From the NCBI RefSeq assembly GCF_018596335.1, contig NZ_JAHEPS010000001.1, positions 310,001-374,000 of the forward strand: a stretch of 64,000 nt of DNA, in the 5' to 3' direction. The stretch is from Shewanella jiangmenensis (GTDB lineage Bacteria; Pseudomonadota; Gammaproteobacteria; Enterobacterales; Shewanellaceae). The notes under the pieces were generated by a model. The model did not search any database. It saw nothing but the letters and a program-made list of their open reading frames with translations, and was not told where the DNA came from. Below are positions 54,833 to 64,000 of this stretch, piece by piece. The position numbers were made by a program, and so were the translations under genes. Positions within the stretch are counted from its first letter, which is position 1, and each line of letters starts with the position of its first letter.

Positions 54833-56677
54833 TCATGCTTTTTTGTAGCCGCCCTTGTCATCGAACGGCCAGTCAATCCCAAGCCAGGCCTTGAAAAAGG
54901 CCTTTTGCTCGCGGCTGACTTTAGCAAGCGGCTTAAGCTCAGCCTTGCCGTCCGGCAGCGCGCCCAGCACCAGCGTGGTTTCACTGAGTTTGTCATCGGC
55001 GAAGAAGCTCACTTTGATGCTGTCGCCGGGTTTGAAATCGGCAAGGCGCTTTTCAAAGCCATCGGCGCTGAGTTTAAGGCCATTGATGGCAACAAGCTCA
55101 TTACCGGCGCCAAGGCCCGCCTCCCAGGCGTTGCCGCCCCTATCGACCGTGGCAAGCTTCAGGCTGCCATTAACGAGGCTGAAACCGGGCGCAACCTTTT
55201 GTTTGCGCTCACTCTCTTTGTTGCCATTGGCCTCGCTGCCACCTTTGCTGTCACCGCCATAGTTCAGCTTCAAACCGGCGCGGGATAGCAGTTCATCAAA
55301 ATCCAGCGCCAGTGGCGACTCGATATGGGCCTGCCACCAGGGGCTGTAATCCTTGCCGGTCAACTGCTGCAAAATCGCTTTGACGTCGGCCACGCCATAA
55401 CTTTTGGGAATGGCAAAATCGCGATACAGGGCGCGGTGCACGTCGCGGTAAGAGTGCTTGAGGTTGGAGTCTTTGAGGATGGCCAAATCCAGCGCCAGTG
55501 ACGCCATATAGCCTTCAGAATAGATGTTCACGCTGTGGTTGTGGGCATAATCGCCGCCCTGCCCGACCCACTGCCCAAGGCTTGCCTCGGCTACCGACTG
55601 GATTTCCCGGCCCGGCAGCTTCTGGTGTTTGTCGATACGGGTGGCGATGTCATCCAGCAACTCTTTGGCGCTTATTACCCCAGCGCGCGCAAGAAGCTGA
55701 TTCTGGAAATAACTGGTACTGCCTTCGGCTATCCACAGCAGTTCACTTAAGTTTTCGGCCTGATAATCGTAGGGGACCAATCCGGTCGGGCGATAGGCTT
55801 TGACGTTCCAGGTGTGCACAAATTCGTGGGAGGCGGTGCCGATAAAGCGCAAATAATCCTTACGCTCGCGGAACATAAAGCGCGGCAGCTGGATAACGGT
55901 GGAATTAAGGTGCTCGGTGGCGCCGCTCGCGCCGCTGGTGGCATGCACCATGTACACGTAACGCTTGAACGGAGCATCGTCCCAGATGGCGCCCGCGCTG
56001 GTGGCGAGTTTGGTTAAATCGGTCACCATTTTATCGAGGTCATAGTTGCCTTCGCCCCACACCACCAGCTCATAGTCCTGTCCGGCGGATGAGAAACGTC
56101 TGTGATGGCTGATGCCGGTCTCAATCGGCGAATCCACCAGCACGTCATAATTGGGCGCTACAAATGTGTGGGCTTGAGTGCCGCTATCCATACCCGAGTG
56201 GCTTTGCCAGCCATCCGGCACATTCAGGCTGACAGTAACAGGCTCGGCGCGAAACTCAGGGCTGTAAACAAACACGCTGCTGGCATCAAGGTATGCATGG
56301 CTTGCGTCGATATGGCGGGTGCGCTGCCCAAGCTCATCGGCATAAAGCTGGTAGGAAATAGTTACGCTTGTGGGCTGACTTACGGCAACTTTCCACTCGC
56401 CGCTTGCGCTTCGCCGTACCGGCAGTGGCTTGCCGGCGCTGTCTTTGGCCACAAACTGACGAATACCGTCGGCAAGGGGGAGCACTTCGTATTTACCTGT
56501 GCGCCATACCGGCAGATTAACGGTAAATTCACCGGATTTTACCTCGGGAAATTCGGCTTCAACCCGGGCCAGATGGTGGGCCGGTGAGCGTAAATCAATC
56601 CGGTAATCGACGGCCGCAAAGGCCGGAATGGTAAATATCAGTGACAAAGGTAAAAAGGCTGTGATCTTAGGTTCCAC
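54833..56677 (-). CDS. M61 family metallopeptidase with PDZ domain (glycyl aminopeptidase-like)
   Basis: A 614-residue exported zinc peptidase. The domain order is an N-terminal beta domain, the gluzincin domain with HEFVHTW at 284-290 and the downstream Glu in LLWIAEGSTSYF, then a C-terminal PDZ (VNGSLKLATVDRGGNAWEAG). The start is best at GTG 56677: AAGGA lies seven bases upstream and it gives a clean signal peptide MEPKITAFLPLSLIFTIPAFA. In-frame ATGs further upstream (56710 and 56854) run into the divergent gene's region. The characterised relative is the Sphingomonas glycyl aminopeptidase; substrate here is unknown. Confidence 0.9.
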   Translation of the reverse strand: MEPKITAFLPLSLIFTIPAFAAVDYRIDLRSPAHHLARVEAEFPEVKSGEFTVNLPVWRTGKYEVLPLADGIRQFVAKDSAGKPLPVRRSASGEWKVAVSQPTSVTISYQLYADELGQRTRHIDASHAYLDASSVFVYSPEFRAEPVTVSLNVPDGWQSHSGMDSGTQAHTFVAPNYDVLVDSPIETGISHHRRFSSAGQDYELVVWGEGNYDLDKMVTDLTKLATSAGAIWDDAPFKRYVYMVHATSGASGATEHLNSTVIQLPRFMFRERKDYLRFIGTASHEFVHTWNVKAYRPTGLVPYDYQAENLSELLWIAEGSTSYFQNQLLARAGVISAKELLDDIATRIDKHQKLPGREIQSVAEASLGQWVGQGGDYAHNHSVNIYSEGYMASLALDLAILKDSNLKHSYRDVHRALYRDFAIPKSYGVADVKAILQQLTGKDYSPWWQAHIESPLALDFDELLSRAGLKLNYGGDSKGGSEANGNKESERKQKVAPGFSLVNGSLKLATVDRGGNAWEAGLGAGNELVAINGLKLSADGFEKRLADFKPGDSIKVSFFADDKLSETTLVLGALPDGKAELKPLAKVSREQKAFFKAWLGIDWPFDDKGGYKKA

Positions 56678-56817
56678 TCGTTTGTCCTTATAGGTATGAT
56701 GGAATCGCATAAAATGTGCCTGAGTATAACAAGAGAAACAACTCCCCTCATCCCAATAAAAATCCAGCGGTCCAAAAGGCACTTTCTGGCGGGGGAGACT
56801 GTAGAGATGATGAATCC

Positions 56818-58968
56818 ATGCGCTTACTTTTGCTGATAATTTATTTTTTAGCATGTCTTTTTACGCCTTTGGCTATTTCCAAAGACCTTAAACAGGATGA
56901 AATCGACCTCAGGGAAGATCCGCAAAAACTGTTTAACCGCCTGAGTGCATCCATCACTGTGCCCTCCTCGCCACTTGCCAGCACCAATGCGCTGGTGTTT
57001 GAGGCCCGTGAGCAGGGCTTATCGCAACTGGAATATACCGAGCTGCTCACCCTGCTCGCCCGCGCCGACCTGCAGCCCAACGTCACCAATCCCAATAAGC
57101 GCAATTCGGTCGATGTGATTGTCAAAACCCTGGAAGCGACCGCCTCAACCCCCTATCAAAAGGCCATGGCTGTGATGCTTAAGGGCCGCGCCATGGCACG
57201 GCTTGACCAAAAGTTTGATGACGCTGCAGGGCTTTTTATTCAGGCGCTGACCACAGATCAGGAGAGTCAGTCGCTTGAATCGCAAATTCTCAGGCTAAAC
57301 CTGCACGAGCAGCTTGGCGGCATGTATCTGATGATAAACCAGGATGTGACTGCGTTAATTCATCTGCAGAAGTATCGTGACCTTGCCTATCAGCTTCGCA
57401 ATGACTATCTGATTGCCAGCAGCGAAGCCGAGCTTGGCAAGTACTACACCAAAAAGGCCGAGCACACCAAGGCGCTGCAGCACTACAGCGAGGCGCTGCG
57501 ACTGTCGGATAAGGATGAGCATCCATTCCAGCACGCGTTTCTGCAAATGCAGCTGGCGAGGGTTTACCGGGAGCTTGGGCAGATTGCCGATGCGCTTGCC
57601 CACGCCCATGATGCGGCCGACGCCTATGGCAAGCTCGGGGTAGACGGTTACCTGTCGACCACACTGACCGTGATTGCAGTCATTCATGCGCAGAATAACG
57701 AATGGAATAAAGCCATCGATTATTATCTTAACGCGCAGCAGCTTGACCGGCGCAGCGGCAACTTCACCGCCCTAGCACGCAATTTTCATAACCTCGGCGA
57801 AGCCTACGGCATGATAGGTGATAATGAGCTGGCGCTGAATTACCTTAAGCAAGCCAACAGCATGTTCATCGAGCGCAAGATGAAACATTATCAGGTAAAC
57901 AACGACCAGCTGCTGGCCCAAACCCACTGTAAAATGCAGCATTGGGTGGAGTGCCAGCGCCATGCCGATATCACCATTACGCTGGCCACCGAGCAGGCGC
58001 TGGACGATGTGTTGATTGATGCCTACAAGCAAAAACTGCTGGCCGCCAATGCCACCGGCAATAAAGATGCCGCCATCAGTTACCAGGCCCAAATCATCAG
58101 CCTGCTTGGCAAGGTGCAGCAAATACCGCAGCAGGCAGGCAGTGCTTCAGCGCTGACCGAGCAAAAGCTTAAGCTGGATTTGCACCAGAAAGCGGCGCAA
58201 CTTGAAGAGTCAAATGAGCAATTGCGCCACCGTACGCTGCTGACTGCAGCATTGGTGGTACTGGCACTGGTGCTCAGCATGAGTCTGGTGCACGCCCGCA
58301 ATGGTCGCGGTCAGGCGCGGACAAGGATTAAAGAGCTTGAGCAGCAGCTCCCGCGAGAGCCCTTAACCGGCCATCCCGGATTTACCGCCTTTACCGGCGC
58401 CATCGCCTCCCCCGCGACCAAGGCGCTGGGGCTTCTTCGCCTCTCGTCCGATAACGAAGCCGATATCGCCCTTGGCCACAAGCGTATGGCGGCCAGGGTC
58501 TCATCCTCGGTACAGGCAATACAGAAATTGCCCGGCATTAACGCCTACGTGCTGCGCCCAGGCCTGCTGGCGCTGACCTTTGATGGCCCCATCAAGGATG
58601 CGGCAGCAGTGCTTTTTAACCTTCGCAATCAGCTTGGCGATACCGGCGGCCCGCTGCAGTTTTCCTACGTTAACCTGCCGCTGCTGCCTAATCCGGAGCT
58701 GTCTATTCAGGCCGGCGTCCACCTTGAAGTGGTGCAACTGGCGTTGGCGGGGGCCTGTTCGCTCAAAGCAGATCAAGACGTGTACGTCGGGTTCTGGGCG
58801 CTGGATTTTACCCCGTCGGCAATCTTCAGCCATCCGGTATATCTGCACCTTGAAAAGAGCATTGGCCGCGGACTTATCCGCATCGAAACCAACGCAGATA
58901 AAGACAAAATTCGTTGGCCGGCCTGGGAATTTGACGGCACTGATGAAAATTACGCCAACCCCGTCTGA
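56818..58968 (+). CDS. TPR sensor-like protein with degenerate GGDEF-like C-terminus
   Basis: A 716-residue protein with a signal peptide or anchor (MRLLLLIIYFLACLFTPLA) and an extracytoplasmic array of TPR-type repeats (about 130-440, e.g. AKLGKYYTKKAEHTKALQHYSEAL-like units). A short coiled coil, one membrane helix (about 478-498, LLTAALVVLALVLSMSLV) and a cytoplasmic domain follow. That domain starts EPLTGHPGFTAFTGAI, echoing DPLTGLPNR of GGDEF proteins, but the catalytic loop position reads VLRPGLLALTF, so no cyclase activity is expected. I start at ATG 56818. The next gene is an intact diguanylate cyclase 140 bases downstream. Confidence 0.75.
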   Translation: MRLLLLIIYFLACLFTPLAISKDLKQDEIDLREDPQKLFNRLSASITVPSSPLASTNALVFEAREQGLSQLEYTELLTLLARADLQPNVTNPNKRNSVDVIVKTLEATASTPYQKAMAVMLKGRAMARLDQKFDDAAGLFIQALTTDQESQSLESQILRLNLHEQLGGMYLMINQDVTALIHLQKYRDLAYQLRNDYLIASSEAELGKYYTKKAEHTKALQHYSEALRLSDKDEHPFQHAFLQMQLARVYRELGQIADALAHAHDAADAYGKLGVDGYLSTTLTVIAVIHAQNNEWNKAIDYYLNAQQLDRRSGNFTALARNFHNLGEAYGMIGDNELALNYLKQANSMFIERKMKHYQVNNDQLLAQTHCKMQHWVECQRHADITITLATEQALDDVLIDAYKQKLLAANATGNKDAAISYQAQIISLLGKVQQIPQQAGSASALTEQKLKLDLHQKAAQLEESNEQLRHRTLLTAALVVLALVLSMSLVHARNGRGQARTRIKELEQQLPREPLTGHPGFTAFTGAIASPATKALGLLRLSSDNEADIALGHKRMAARVSSSVQAIQKLPGINAYVLRPGLLALTFDGPIKDAAAVLFNLRNQLGDTGGPLQFSYVNLPLLPNPELSIQAGVHLEVVQLALAGACSLKADQDVYVGFWALDFTPSAIFSHPVYLHLEKSIGRGLIRIETNADKDKIRWPAWEFDGTDENYANPV

Positions 58969-59107
58969 TATTGGTTCAAAATGGTACATACCTCAAATGC
59001 CCATGTTTGCACTATCAGATGATTGCTATACCATTAAGCCTATGGACGCTGCGCCGCGCACTGGCGCAGCCGATGGGGCTGCAAAGCATGTCAGGAAAGC
59101 ATTCTGA

Positions 59108-60664
59108 ATGAAGGATCAAAACGAAACGATTTCGCAGATCACTCTGCTCAAACAGAAGCTTCATGCTGCGAAAGTAGCATTGGATGAACTGAACGAAGAC
59201 CGCAACACCAAGTTGCAGACTTTGCTGCAGTTTATTGCCAATTTAAGCCTTGCTTGCAAAGGTCAGAATTTAGAGCTGGACAACAAACTGGCCAAATTAC
59301 GCCATCAGCTGTCCAATTTTGACCGCCTTGACGATGCCCTGCCTGAGCTGGTTGAAGTCGAGCGCCTGCTTAAAGGCCAGTATCACCATGTGATGGTGCA
59401 GCTTGAAGAGAGCCGCGCCGGCCTTGGCCGGGTACTGAGACAAATCCAGCGGGTAGACTCAGCCCCCGACAAACTCAAAAAAGAAGTCAGCTATTTCAAA
59501 CAGGAATTGTCCAAGCCGCTGCATACCGTGTGGGATTACATTCCCAAGGTAGAGCAGCTTATCGGCTTTTATGACGATATCCTCGCCCGCCATGTGGACG
59601 CCGGTGAAAAGCTCACCGTGCTGCCCAAGCACAGGCAACTGGCCCATGAGCTGGCGCAAAGCATCTCTGAAATCGAATTCCGTAAAGATCAGCGGGATCA
59701 GGTGCTGGTCATCAAAGAAATGCTGAGCGGCGAGATTGAGGTCGAAGGCCTGCTCGACGCCTATCAAACCATTCTCACCTTACTGATTGACAACATCGCC
59801 CGGGAAAAGAGCGCCTCGCAGGAGTTTCTCTACGCCCTCAACGATGCCCTGTCGGCCGTGCGCGAAGTGGTCAGCGATTCCTACAATCACGCCCAGCGCA
59901 GTCATCAGCTTAAGCATCAGCTCAACCGCGAAATCAACTCTCGGGTCGATAACGTCGGTGAAGCCATTGTCGATATCAACGACATCACAGTGCTTAAATC
60001 GCAGATTACCGAGCAGCTTTCAAGTTTACGCTCGGCGCTGGCCCGCAAAGAGGCGCTGGAGCAACGTGAACAGGCGCTGCTGCGTAAATCCATGGAAACC
60101 ATGCGCAAAGAGCTCAACGAGCTCTCAGATGAAGCCAGCAGCTACAAAGAGCGCTTGTTCGAGCAGCAAAAGCTCAATCTGCTCGACAGCCTGACCCAAC
60201 TGCCAAACCGCGCCGCCCTCGAAGAGCGGATGGAGCAGGAATTCCGTAACTTCCAGCGTCACAAGCACCCGCTGTGGGTGGCGGTGGCCGACATTGACCA
60301 CTTCAAGTCCATCAACGACAGTTTTGGCCACACCACAGGCGACAAGACGCTACAGGTCATCGCCATGGCGCTGAAAAACTCCCTGCGCGATACTGAATTT
60401 GTCGCCCGCTACGGCGGCGAAGAGTTTGTAATGTTAATCCCGGATGTGTCGTCATCTGACATAGATCAGCTGCTGAACAGGGTGCGTGAAAAAGTAAAAA
60501 ATATTCCCTTTAAATTTAAAAATCAGAGAATTACAGTTACAGTATCTATAGGGGCTGCCCGTGTAATGGACAACGAGCTCATTCACGAAACCTTTGAGCG
60601 AGCGGACGCGGCCCTGTACAAAGCCAAACATGAGAGCAGAGACAGGGTCATCATAGACATTTGA
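59108..60664 (+). CDS. Coiled-coil diguanylate cyclase (GGEEF)
   Basis: A 518-residue cytoplasmic protein. A long helical, largely coiled-coil region (residues 1-350) precedes a GGDEF domain (DSLTQLPNRAALEERM onward). The active loop is GGEEF at 436-440, so it should synthesise cyclic di-GMP. The I-site position reads RDTE instead of RxxD, so feedback inhibition is probably absent. No membrane segment or classical sensor. ppnN starts 48 bases downstream. The reading frame of the C-terminal 60 residues is locally A/T-rich (60490-60550). Confidence 0.92.
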   Translation: MKDQNETISQITLLKQKLHAAKVALDELNEDRNTKLQTLLQFIANLSLACKGQNLELDNKLAKLRHQLSNFDRLDDALPELVEVERLLKGQYHHVMVQLEESRAGLGRVLRQIQRVDSAPDKLKKEVSYFKQELSKPLHTVWDYIPKVEQLIGFYDDILARHVDAGEKLTVLPKHRQLAHELAQSISEIEFRKDQRDQVLVIKEMLSGEIEVEGLLDAYQTILTLLIDNIAREKSASQEFLYALNDALSAVREVVSDSYNHAQRSHQLKHQLNREINSRVDNVGEAIVDINDITVLKSQITEQLSSLRSALARKEALEQREQALLRKSMETMRKELNELSDEASSYKERLFEQQKLNLLDSLTQLPNRAALEERMEQEFRNFQRHKHPLWVAVADIDHFKSINDSFGHTTGDKTLQVIAMALKNSLRDTEFVARYGGEEFVMLIPDVSSSDIDQLLNRVREKVKNIPFKFKNQRITVTVSIGAARVMDNELIHETFERADAALYKAKHESRDRVIIDI

Positions 60665-60711
60665 TCCCACCCGGGAGACTTTCGACTCCTGCCACTGCTT
60701 AAGGAGTTGTT

Positions 60712-62067
60712 ATGATAGTGAAAATCAGTCCCCGCGGCAGCATGGATCAACTGTCTCAGCTGGAAGTTGACCGTCTTAAGCAAAGCGCTAAAAGCAGCCT
60801 TTACCAACTCTATCGCAACTGTTCATTGGCCGTGCTGGCCTCAGGGCTCAAAAGCGACAGCTCCACTGAGCTGTTCGACAAGTACAAAGATTTCGAAATC
60901 AATATTCTGCAGCGCGAGCGCGGCATCAAGCTCGAGCTGGTCAATCCGCCGGAGCAGGCCTTCGTTGATGGGCAAATCATCGCCGGCATTCAGGAGCACC
61001 TGTTTTCGGTGCTGCGCGACATTCTTTATATTTCCGATAAATACGACACGCTGAAGCACATCAATCTCACCAACGCCAGCCACATCACCAACGTGGTGTT
61101 TGATATTTTGCGTAATGCCCGTGCCATTCCCACCAAGAACGATCCCAATGTGGTGGTGTGCTGGGGCGGCCACAGCATCAATGCCATCGAGTATCAGTAC
61201 ACCCGCGAGGTTGGCTATCAGCTTGGGCTTCGCAAACTCGATATTTGCACCGGCTGCGGCCCGGGTGCGATGGAAGGCCCGATGAAAGGCGCTGCCATCG
61301 GCCACGCCAAGCAGCGGGTCAACAACGCCCGTTACATTGGCCTTACCGAGCCAAGCATCATCGCCGCTGAGCCGCCCAATCAAATCGTCAATGAGCTGGT
61401 GATTTTGCCGGATATTGAAAAACGCCTCGAAGCCTTTGTCCGTCTTGGCCACGGGATAGTGATTTTCCCCGGCGGCGCCGGCACCGCGGAAGAGCTGCTG
61501 TACCTGCTCGGCATTTTGCTCAATAAAGCCAATCAGAATATCCCCTTCCCGCTGGTGCTTACCGGCCCGAAAGAAAGCGCCGAGTACTTTATCAAGATTG
61601 ATGAATTTATCGCGGCGACCCTGGGCGATGAGGCCCGCGCCAAGTACCGCATCATAGTTGACGACCCTGAAGAAGTGGCCCGGGTGATGAAAGAGGGTAT
61701 GGAAGAGATTAAGGTGTTTCGCAAGACCAATGGCGATGCCTACCCGTATCAGTGGTCGCTGAAAATTGAGCCGGAATTCCAGCTGCCCTTTATTCCAACC
61801 CACGAGGTGATGTCAAACCTTAACCTGTTTTTCCAGACCAACAAGGCGGAGCTTGCGGCAAACCTGCGCCGCGCCTTCTCAGGTATTGTCGCCGGTAACG
61901 TGAAAGGCGAAACCATACGGCTTATCAAGCGTCATGGTCCGTTTGAGCTTAAGGGCGACCCCAAACTGATGGCGCTGATGGATGAATTGCTTGAAGCATT
62001 CGTCAAACAGCAGCGAATGAAACTACCGGGCAGCGCCTACGAGCCTTGCTATAAAATTGTGCGATGA
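60712..62067 (+). CDS. ppnN: Nucleotide 5'-monophosphate nucleosidase PpnN (YgdH)
   Basis: A 451-residue enzyme that splits pyrimidine and purine nucleoside monophosphates into base and ribose-5-phosphate; the E. coli enzyme is activated by (p)ppGpp. The LOG-family loop [15 protein letters not shown] is present, with [16 protein letters not shown] earlier, and the N- and C-terminal flanking domains of the long YgdH type are complete. A ribosome site AAGGAG precedes ATG 60712. Its end overlaps xni by ATGA, the same ygdH-ygdG pairing as in E. coli. Confidence 0.95.
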   Translation: MIVKISPRGSMDQLSQLEVDRLKQSAKSSLYQLYRNCSLAVLASGLKSDSSTELFDKYKDFEINILQRERGIKLELVNPPEQAFVDGQIIAGIQEHLFSVLRDILYISDKYDTLKHINLTNASHITNVVFDILRNARAIPTKNDPNVVVCWGGHSINAIEYQYTREVGYQLGLRKLDICTGCGPGAMEGPMKGAAIGHAKQRVNNARYIGLTEPSIIAAEPPNQIVNELVILPDIEKRLEAFVRLGHGIVIFPGGAGTAEELLYLLGILLNKANQNIPFPLVLTGPKESAEYFIKIDEFIAATLGDEARAKYRIIVDDPEEVARVMKEGMEEIKVFRKTNGDAYPYQWSLKIEPEFQLPFIPTHEVMSNLNLFFQTNKAELAANLRRAFSGIVAGNVKGETIRLIKRHGPFELKGDPKLMALMDELLEAFVKQQRMKLPGSAYEPCYKIVR

Positions 62068-62834
62068 ATCTGTTACTTATCATTGATGGCCTGAACCTTA
62101 TCCGGCGGATCCACGCCGCGCTGCCGGATGAGGCCGACATGGCAGCGCTTGAAGAGCGCTCTGTGCTCGCCTGTCGTAAGTTGCTGCGCGGCCACAGCCC
62201 CAGCCACTGTGCCATCGTCTGGGACGGCGACGCCATTTCCTGGCGAAAACAATTGTACGAAGACTACAAAAAAGGCCGCAAACCCATGCCGGATGCCCTG
62301 GCACAGGGGCTGCCTGCCCTGCGTGAAAAGCTAACGCCCCTTGGGGTTAATTCGGTGTTTGCCGAATCCGAAGCTGATGATGTTATCGCCACCCTCGCCA
62401 CCAAGCTTGTCAGCCACGGCGGTGAGGCGATTATCGTGTCCACCGACAAGGGGTTATTGCAGCTGCAGTCGCCGAAAATTCGCCAGTGGGATCACTTCGC
62501 CGGCCAGTTTATGGATATCGAAGCCTTTGAAAACAAGCTGGGGATTGAGCGGCATCAATACCTTGATTACCTAGCGCTTTGCGGCGACAGCGGCAATAAG
62601 ATCCCGGGCGTGCCCGGCATTGGCCCCAAGTCGGCGGGCGAGCTGCTTCGCACCTATCGCAGTATCGCAAACCTGTATCACTCCCTTGGCACCTTAGGCC
62701 CCCGTCAGGCGCAAAAACTGCGTGACGGCCGCGAGCTTGCGCGCATGAGTTACCGCCTTGCCAGGCTGCAAACCGATCTGCCGCTGAGTCTGAAGTTGAG
62801 TGACCTTCGTACGCTTTCAAACCTTACCGGCTAA
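62064..62834 (+). CDS. xni: Flap endonuclease Xni (exonuclease IX)
   Basis: A 256-residue 5'-nuclease of the FEN family, related to the N-terminal domain of DNA polymerase I. The start [19 protein letters not shown], the acidic metal-binding clusters ([28 protein letters not shown]) and the helix-hairpin-helix [14 protein letters not shown] are intact. As in other Xni proteins the first metal site is reduced compared with Pol I. Coupled to ppnN by a four-base overlap. Confidence 0.95.
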   Translation: MNLLLIIDGLNLIRRIHAALPDEADMAALEERSVLACRKLLRGHSPSHCAIVWDGDAISWRKQLYEDYKKGRKPMPDALAQGLPALREKLTPLGVNSVFAESEADDVIATLATKLVSHGGEAIIVSTDKGLLQLQSPKIRQWDHFAGQFMDIEAFENKLGIERHQYLDYLALCGDSGNKIPGVPGIGPKSAGELLRTYRSIANLYHSLGTLGPRQAQKLRDGRELARMSYRLARLQTDLPLSLKLSDLRTLSNLTG

Positions 62835-63015
62835 GAACATCGGCCCGCACCGTAGCATCGCCCAACATACCAGCAAGCATGCGGCAAAGAGTCAAATCCG
62901 CGGGTAATTTTGTAACAAATGCTACACGGCGTTTACCAGCAAGGCGCCTTGCAGTATCTTTATCCGAAAATCTGCCACAGTTTGGCCGTGGCGGCGCAAG
63001 GAAAAGGATCTGAAT

Positions 63016-63405
63016 ATGAGTAGCAAGGCACCCGTGGTGATAGGCTCAGTTTTCGCAGCGTATCTGGCATTTGTCGGCGTTGTCGCCATTGGCTATGAAC
63101 CAACACCTGACGACATGGATTGGGAAGACAGGCAGGTGTTCAACAACAAGGCACTGGCAGAATTGGCCATAGGGCAAGATCTGGTCAGCGTTAAATCCCT
63201 GCTGGGCTCACCGGATTTCAGCGAAGCCAAGTCAATCAAAGACAGCGCCATGCAGGTGCTTTTTTACCGCACTCACCATGAGAAATCCGACGGCGTGACC
63301 ACCAAAGATGAATGCACGCCGCTGATATTTAAAAACAATCAGCTGATTGCCTGGGGCAGTGACACCTACAAGCAGTACCTCGCCGAGCCGGTAGCAGGCT
63401 TGTAA
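63016..63405 (+). CDS. DUF3192 family protein
   Basis: A 129-residue protein with an N-terminal membrane or signal segment (VVIGSVFAAYLAFVGVVAIGY) and a small periplasmic domain. The domain ends ...DLVSVKSLLGSPDFSEAKSIKD... YRTHHEKSDGVTTKDECTPLIFKNNQLIAWG. The LGSPDF and CTPLIFKNNQLIAWG patterns recall the BamE/SmpA-like fold of DUF3192; this is family memory, function unknown. The ATG has AAGGATCTG upstream. It converges on an S9 peptidase gene. Confidence 0.75.
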   Translation: MSSKAPVVIGSVFAAYLAFVGVVAIGYEPTPDDMDWEDRQVFNNKALAELAIGQDLVSVKSLLGSPDFSEAKSIKDSAMQVLFYRTHHEKSDGVTTKDECTPLIFKNNQLIAWGSDTYKQYLAEPVAGL

Positions 63406-63484
63406 GCCCTAACCCGGAGTCGAGTGAGACGTACACAGCAATCAAGCATCACTCTCACATTTTCGCGCTCAACATTCACCACAG

Positions 63485-63513
63485 AAAAAGCCGCCCCATT
63501 GGGCGGCTTTTTT
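63485..63513. terminator. Bidirectional terminator before the S9 peptidase gene
   Basis: AAAAAGCCGCCC-CATT-GGGCGGCTTTTTT between convergent genes. Confidence 0.9.
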
Positions 63514-63529
63514 GCGTCAAGGTACGCGG

Positions 63530-64000
63530 TTACTGCTCGTCGCTGGAATATTCACGATAGGGCTCGCCCTGCTTCAGCCACTCGGGCGCAGCGGCGCCTT
63601 TGAGGTAGTGGTCGAAGTATTCCTTCATTCGGATGCTGTAATCCAGTTTGTTGCCATATTGCTTGAGATGATGCGGCTCACCTTCATACTGCAGCAATAC
63701 CACATCTTTACCGGCGCGGCGCATGGCAAGGTAAATCTCAACCCCCTGCTCCCAGGGCACCGCATCGTCTTTGTCGCCAAACATGATCATCATCGGCGTT
63801 TTGATTCTGTCGACATAAAACACCGGTGAGTTTTCAACGTACTTGAGCGGCGCCTCCATCAGGCTCTCGCCGATGCGGCTTTGGCCGGTTTCATACTGGA
63901 ACTGACGCGCAAGGCCAGTGCCGTGGCGAATGCCGCTGTAGGCGCTGGTCATGTTGCCCACCGGCGCGCCACTGACTGCTGCGGCAAAGATATTGGTCTG
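63530..64000 (-). CDS. S9 family (prolyl oligopeptidase-like) peptidase, C-terminal part
   Basis: The frame is open to the window end; only about 156 residues are visible. They begin QTNIFAAAVSGAPVGNMTS, the segment just after the nucleophile Gly-x-Ser-x-Gly of S9 peptidases, which itself lies outside. The catalytic Asp is likely in MFGDKDDAVPWEQG and the His in EGEPHHLKQYGN. The order Ser-Asp-His in an alpha/beta-hydrolase end is diagnostic of acylaminoacyl/dipeptidyl peptidases. Exact subfamily cannot be set without the N-terminal propeller. Confidence 0.85.
   Translation of the reverse strand, partial: QTNIFAAAVSGAPVGNMTSAYSGIRHGTGLARQFQYETGQSRIGESLMEAPLKYVENSPVFYVDRIKTPMMIMFGDKDDAVPWEQGVEIYLAMRRAGKDVVLLQYEGEPHHLKQYGNKLDYSIRMKEYFDHYLKGAAAPEWLKQGEPYREYSSDEQ

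Noticed and set aside
1..64000. CRISPR arrays, insertion sequences, prophage or rRNA
   Set aside because: No regularly spaced repeats, transposase, integrase, phage structural gene or rRNA sequence was seen in the window.

Overview
The window is a 64-kb piece of a gammaproteobacterial chromosome. The metal-reducing locus mtrDEF-omcA-mtrCAB beside feoAB, plus the sapF-fabV, lon-clpX-clpP-tig, miaE and xni neighbours, point firmly to Shewanella. The rather high GC suggests a species distant from S. oneidensis (S. amazonensis-like), but that species-level guess is inference.

Region by region. 1-2.5 kb: end of a peptide ABC transporter operon (sapF), fabV, ung. 2.5-11 kb: a minus-strand protein quality-control block read tig, clpP, clpX, lon, hupB, ppiD; lon carries a good sigma-32-type promoter. 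11.2-11.6 kb: a three-tRNA operon (Pro, Arg, His) with a clear promoter and terminator. 11.7-19 kb: housekeeping genes folD, cysS, ppiB, lpxH, miaE, a Yip1-family membrane protein and glnS, mostly in convergent pairs separated by bidirectional terminators. 19-21.6 kb: feoAB ferrous iron uptake, with a Fur-box-like site upstream. 22-35.2 kb: the extracellular electron transfer locus. It has two periplasmic decahaem cytochromes (MtrD, MtrA), two outer-membrane barrels (MtrE, MtrB) and three surface decahaem lipoproteins (MtrF, OmcA, MtrC). Together they can build two porin-cytochrome conduits that carry electrons from the periplasm to extracellular Fe(III), Mn(IV) or flavins. 35.4-44.5 kb: accessory genes: an M35 metalloprotease; a membrane protein translationally coupled to a uracil-DNA-glycosylase-fold protein and followed by a GAF-GGDEF enzyme; an old yellow enzyme with a divergent TetR regulator and three palindromic operators; small conserved proteins; yeeN; yegP; and a POT peptide transporter. 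44.7-50.1 kb: a very large hybrid histidine kinase overlapping a REC-histidine kinase protein. 50.6-56.7 kb: an OsmC-like protein and two large exported peptidases (tricorn-like S41 and M61), each with a PDZ domain. 56.8-64 kb: a TPR protein with a degenerate GGDEF-like end, a coiled-coil diguanylate cyclase, ppnN, xni, a DUF3192 protein and the end of an S9 peptidase.

No insertion sequence, integrase, CRISPR array or rRNA was seen. The most distinctive content is the complete duplicated mtr/omc locus and its regulatory DNA. Less described candidates are the membrane protein/UDG-fold/GGDEF operon, a possible small RNA at about 40.8 kb, the triple operator at 40.05-40.12 kb, and the overlapping hybrid-kinase pair.
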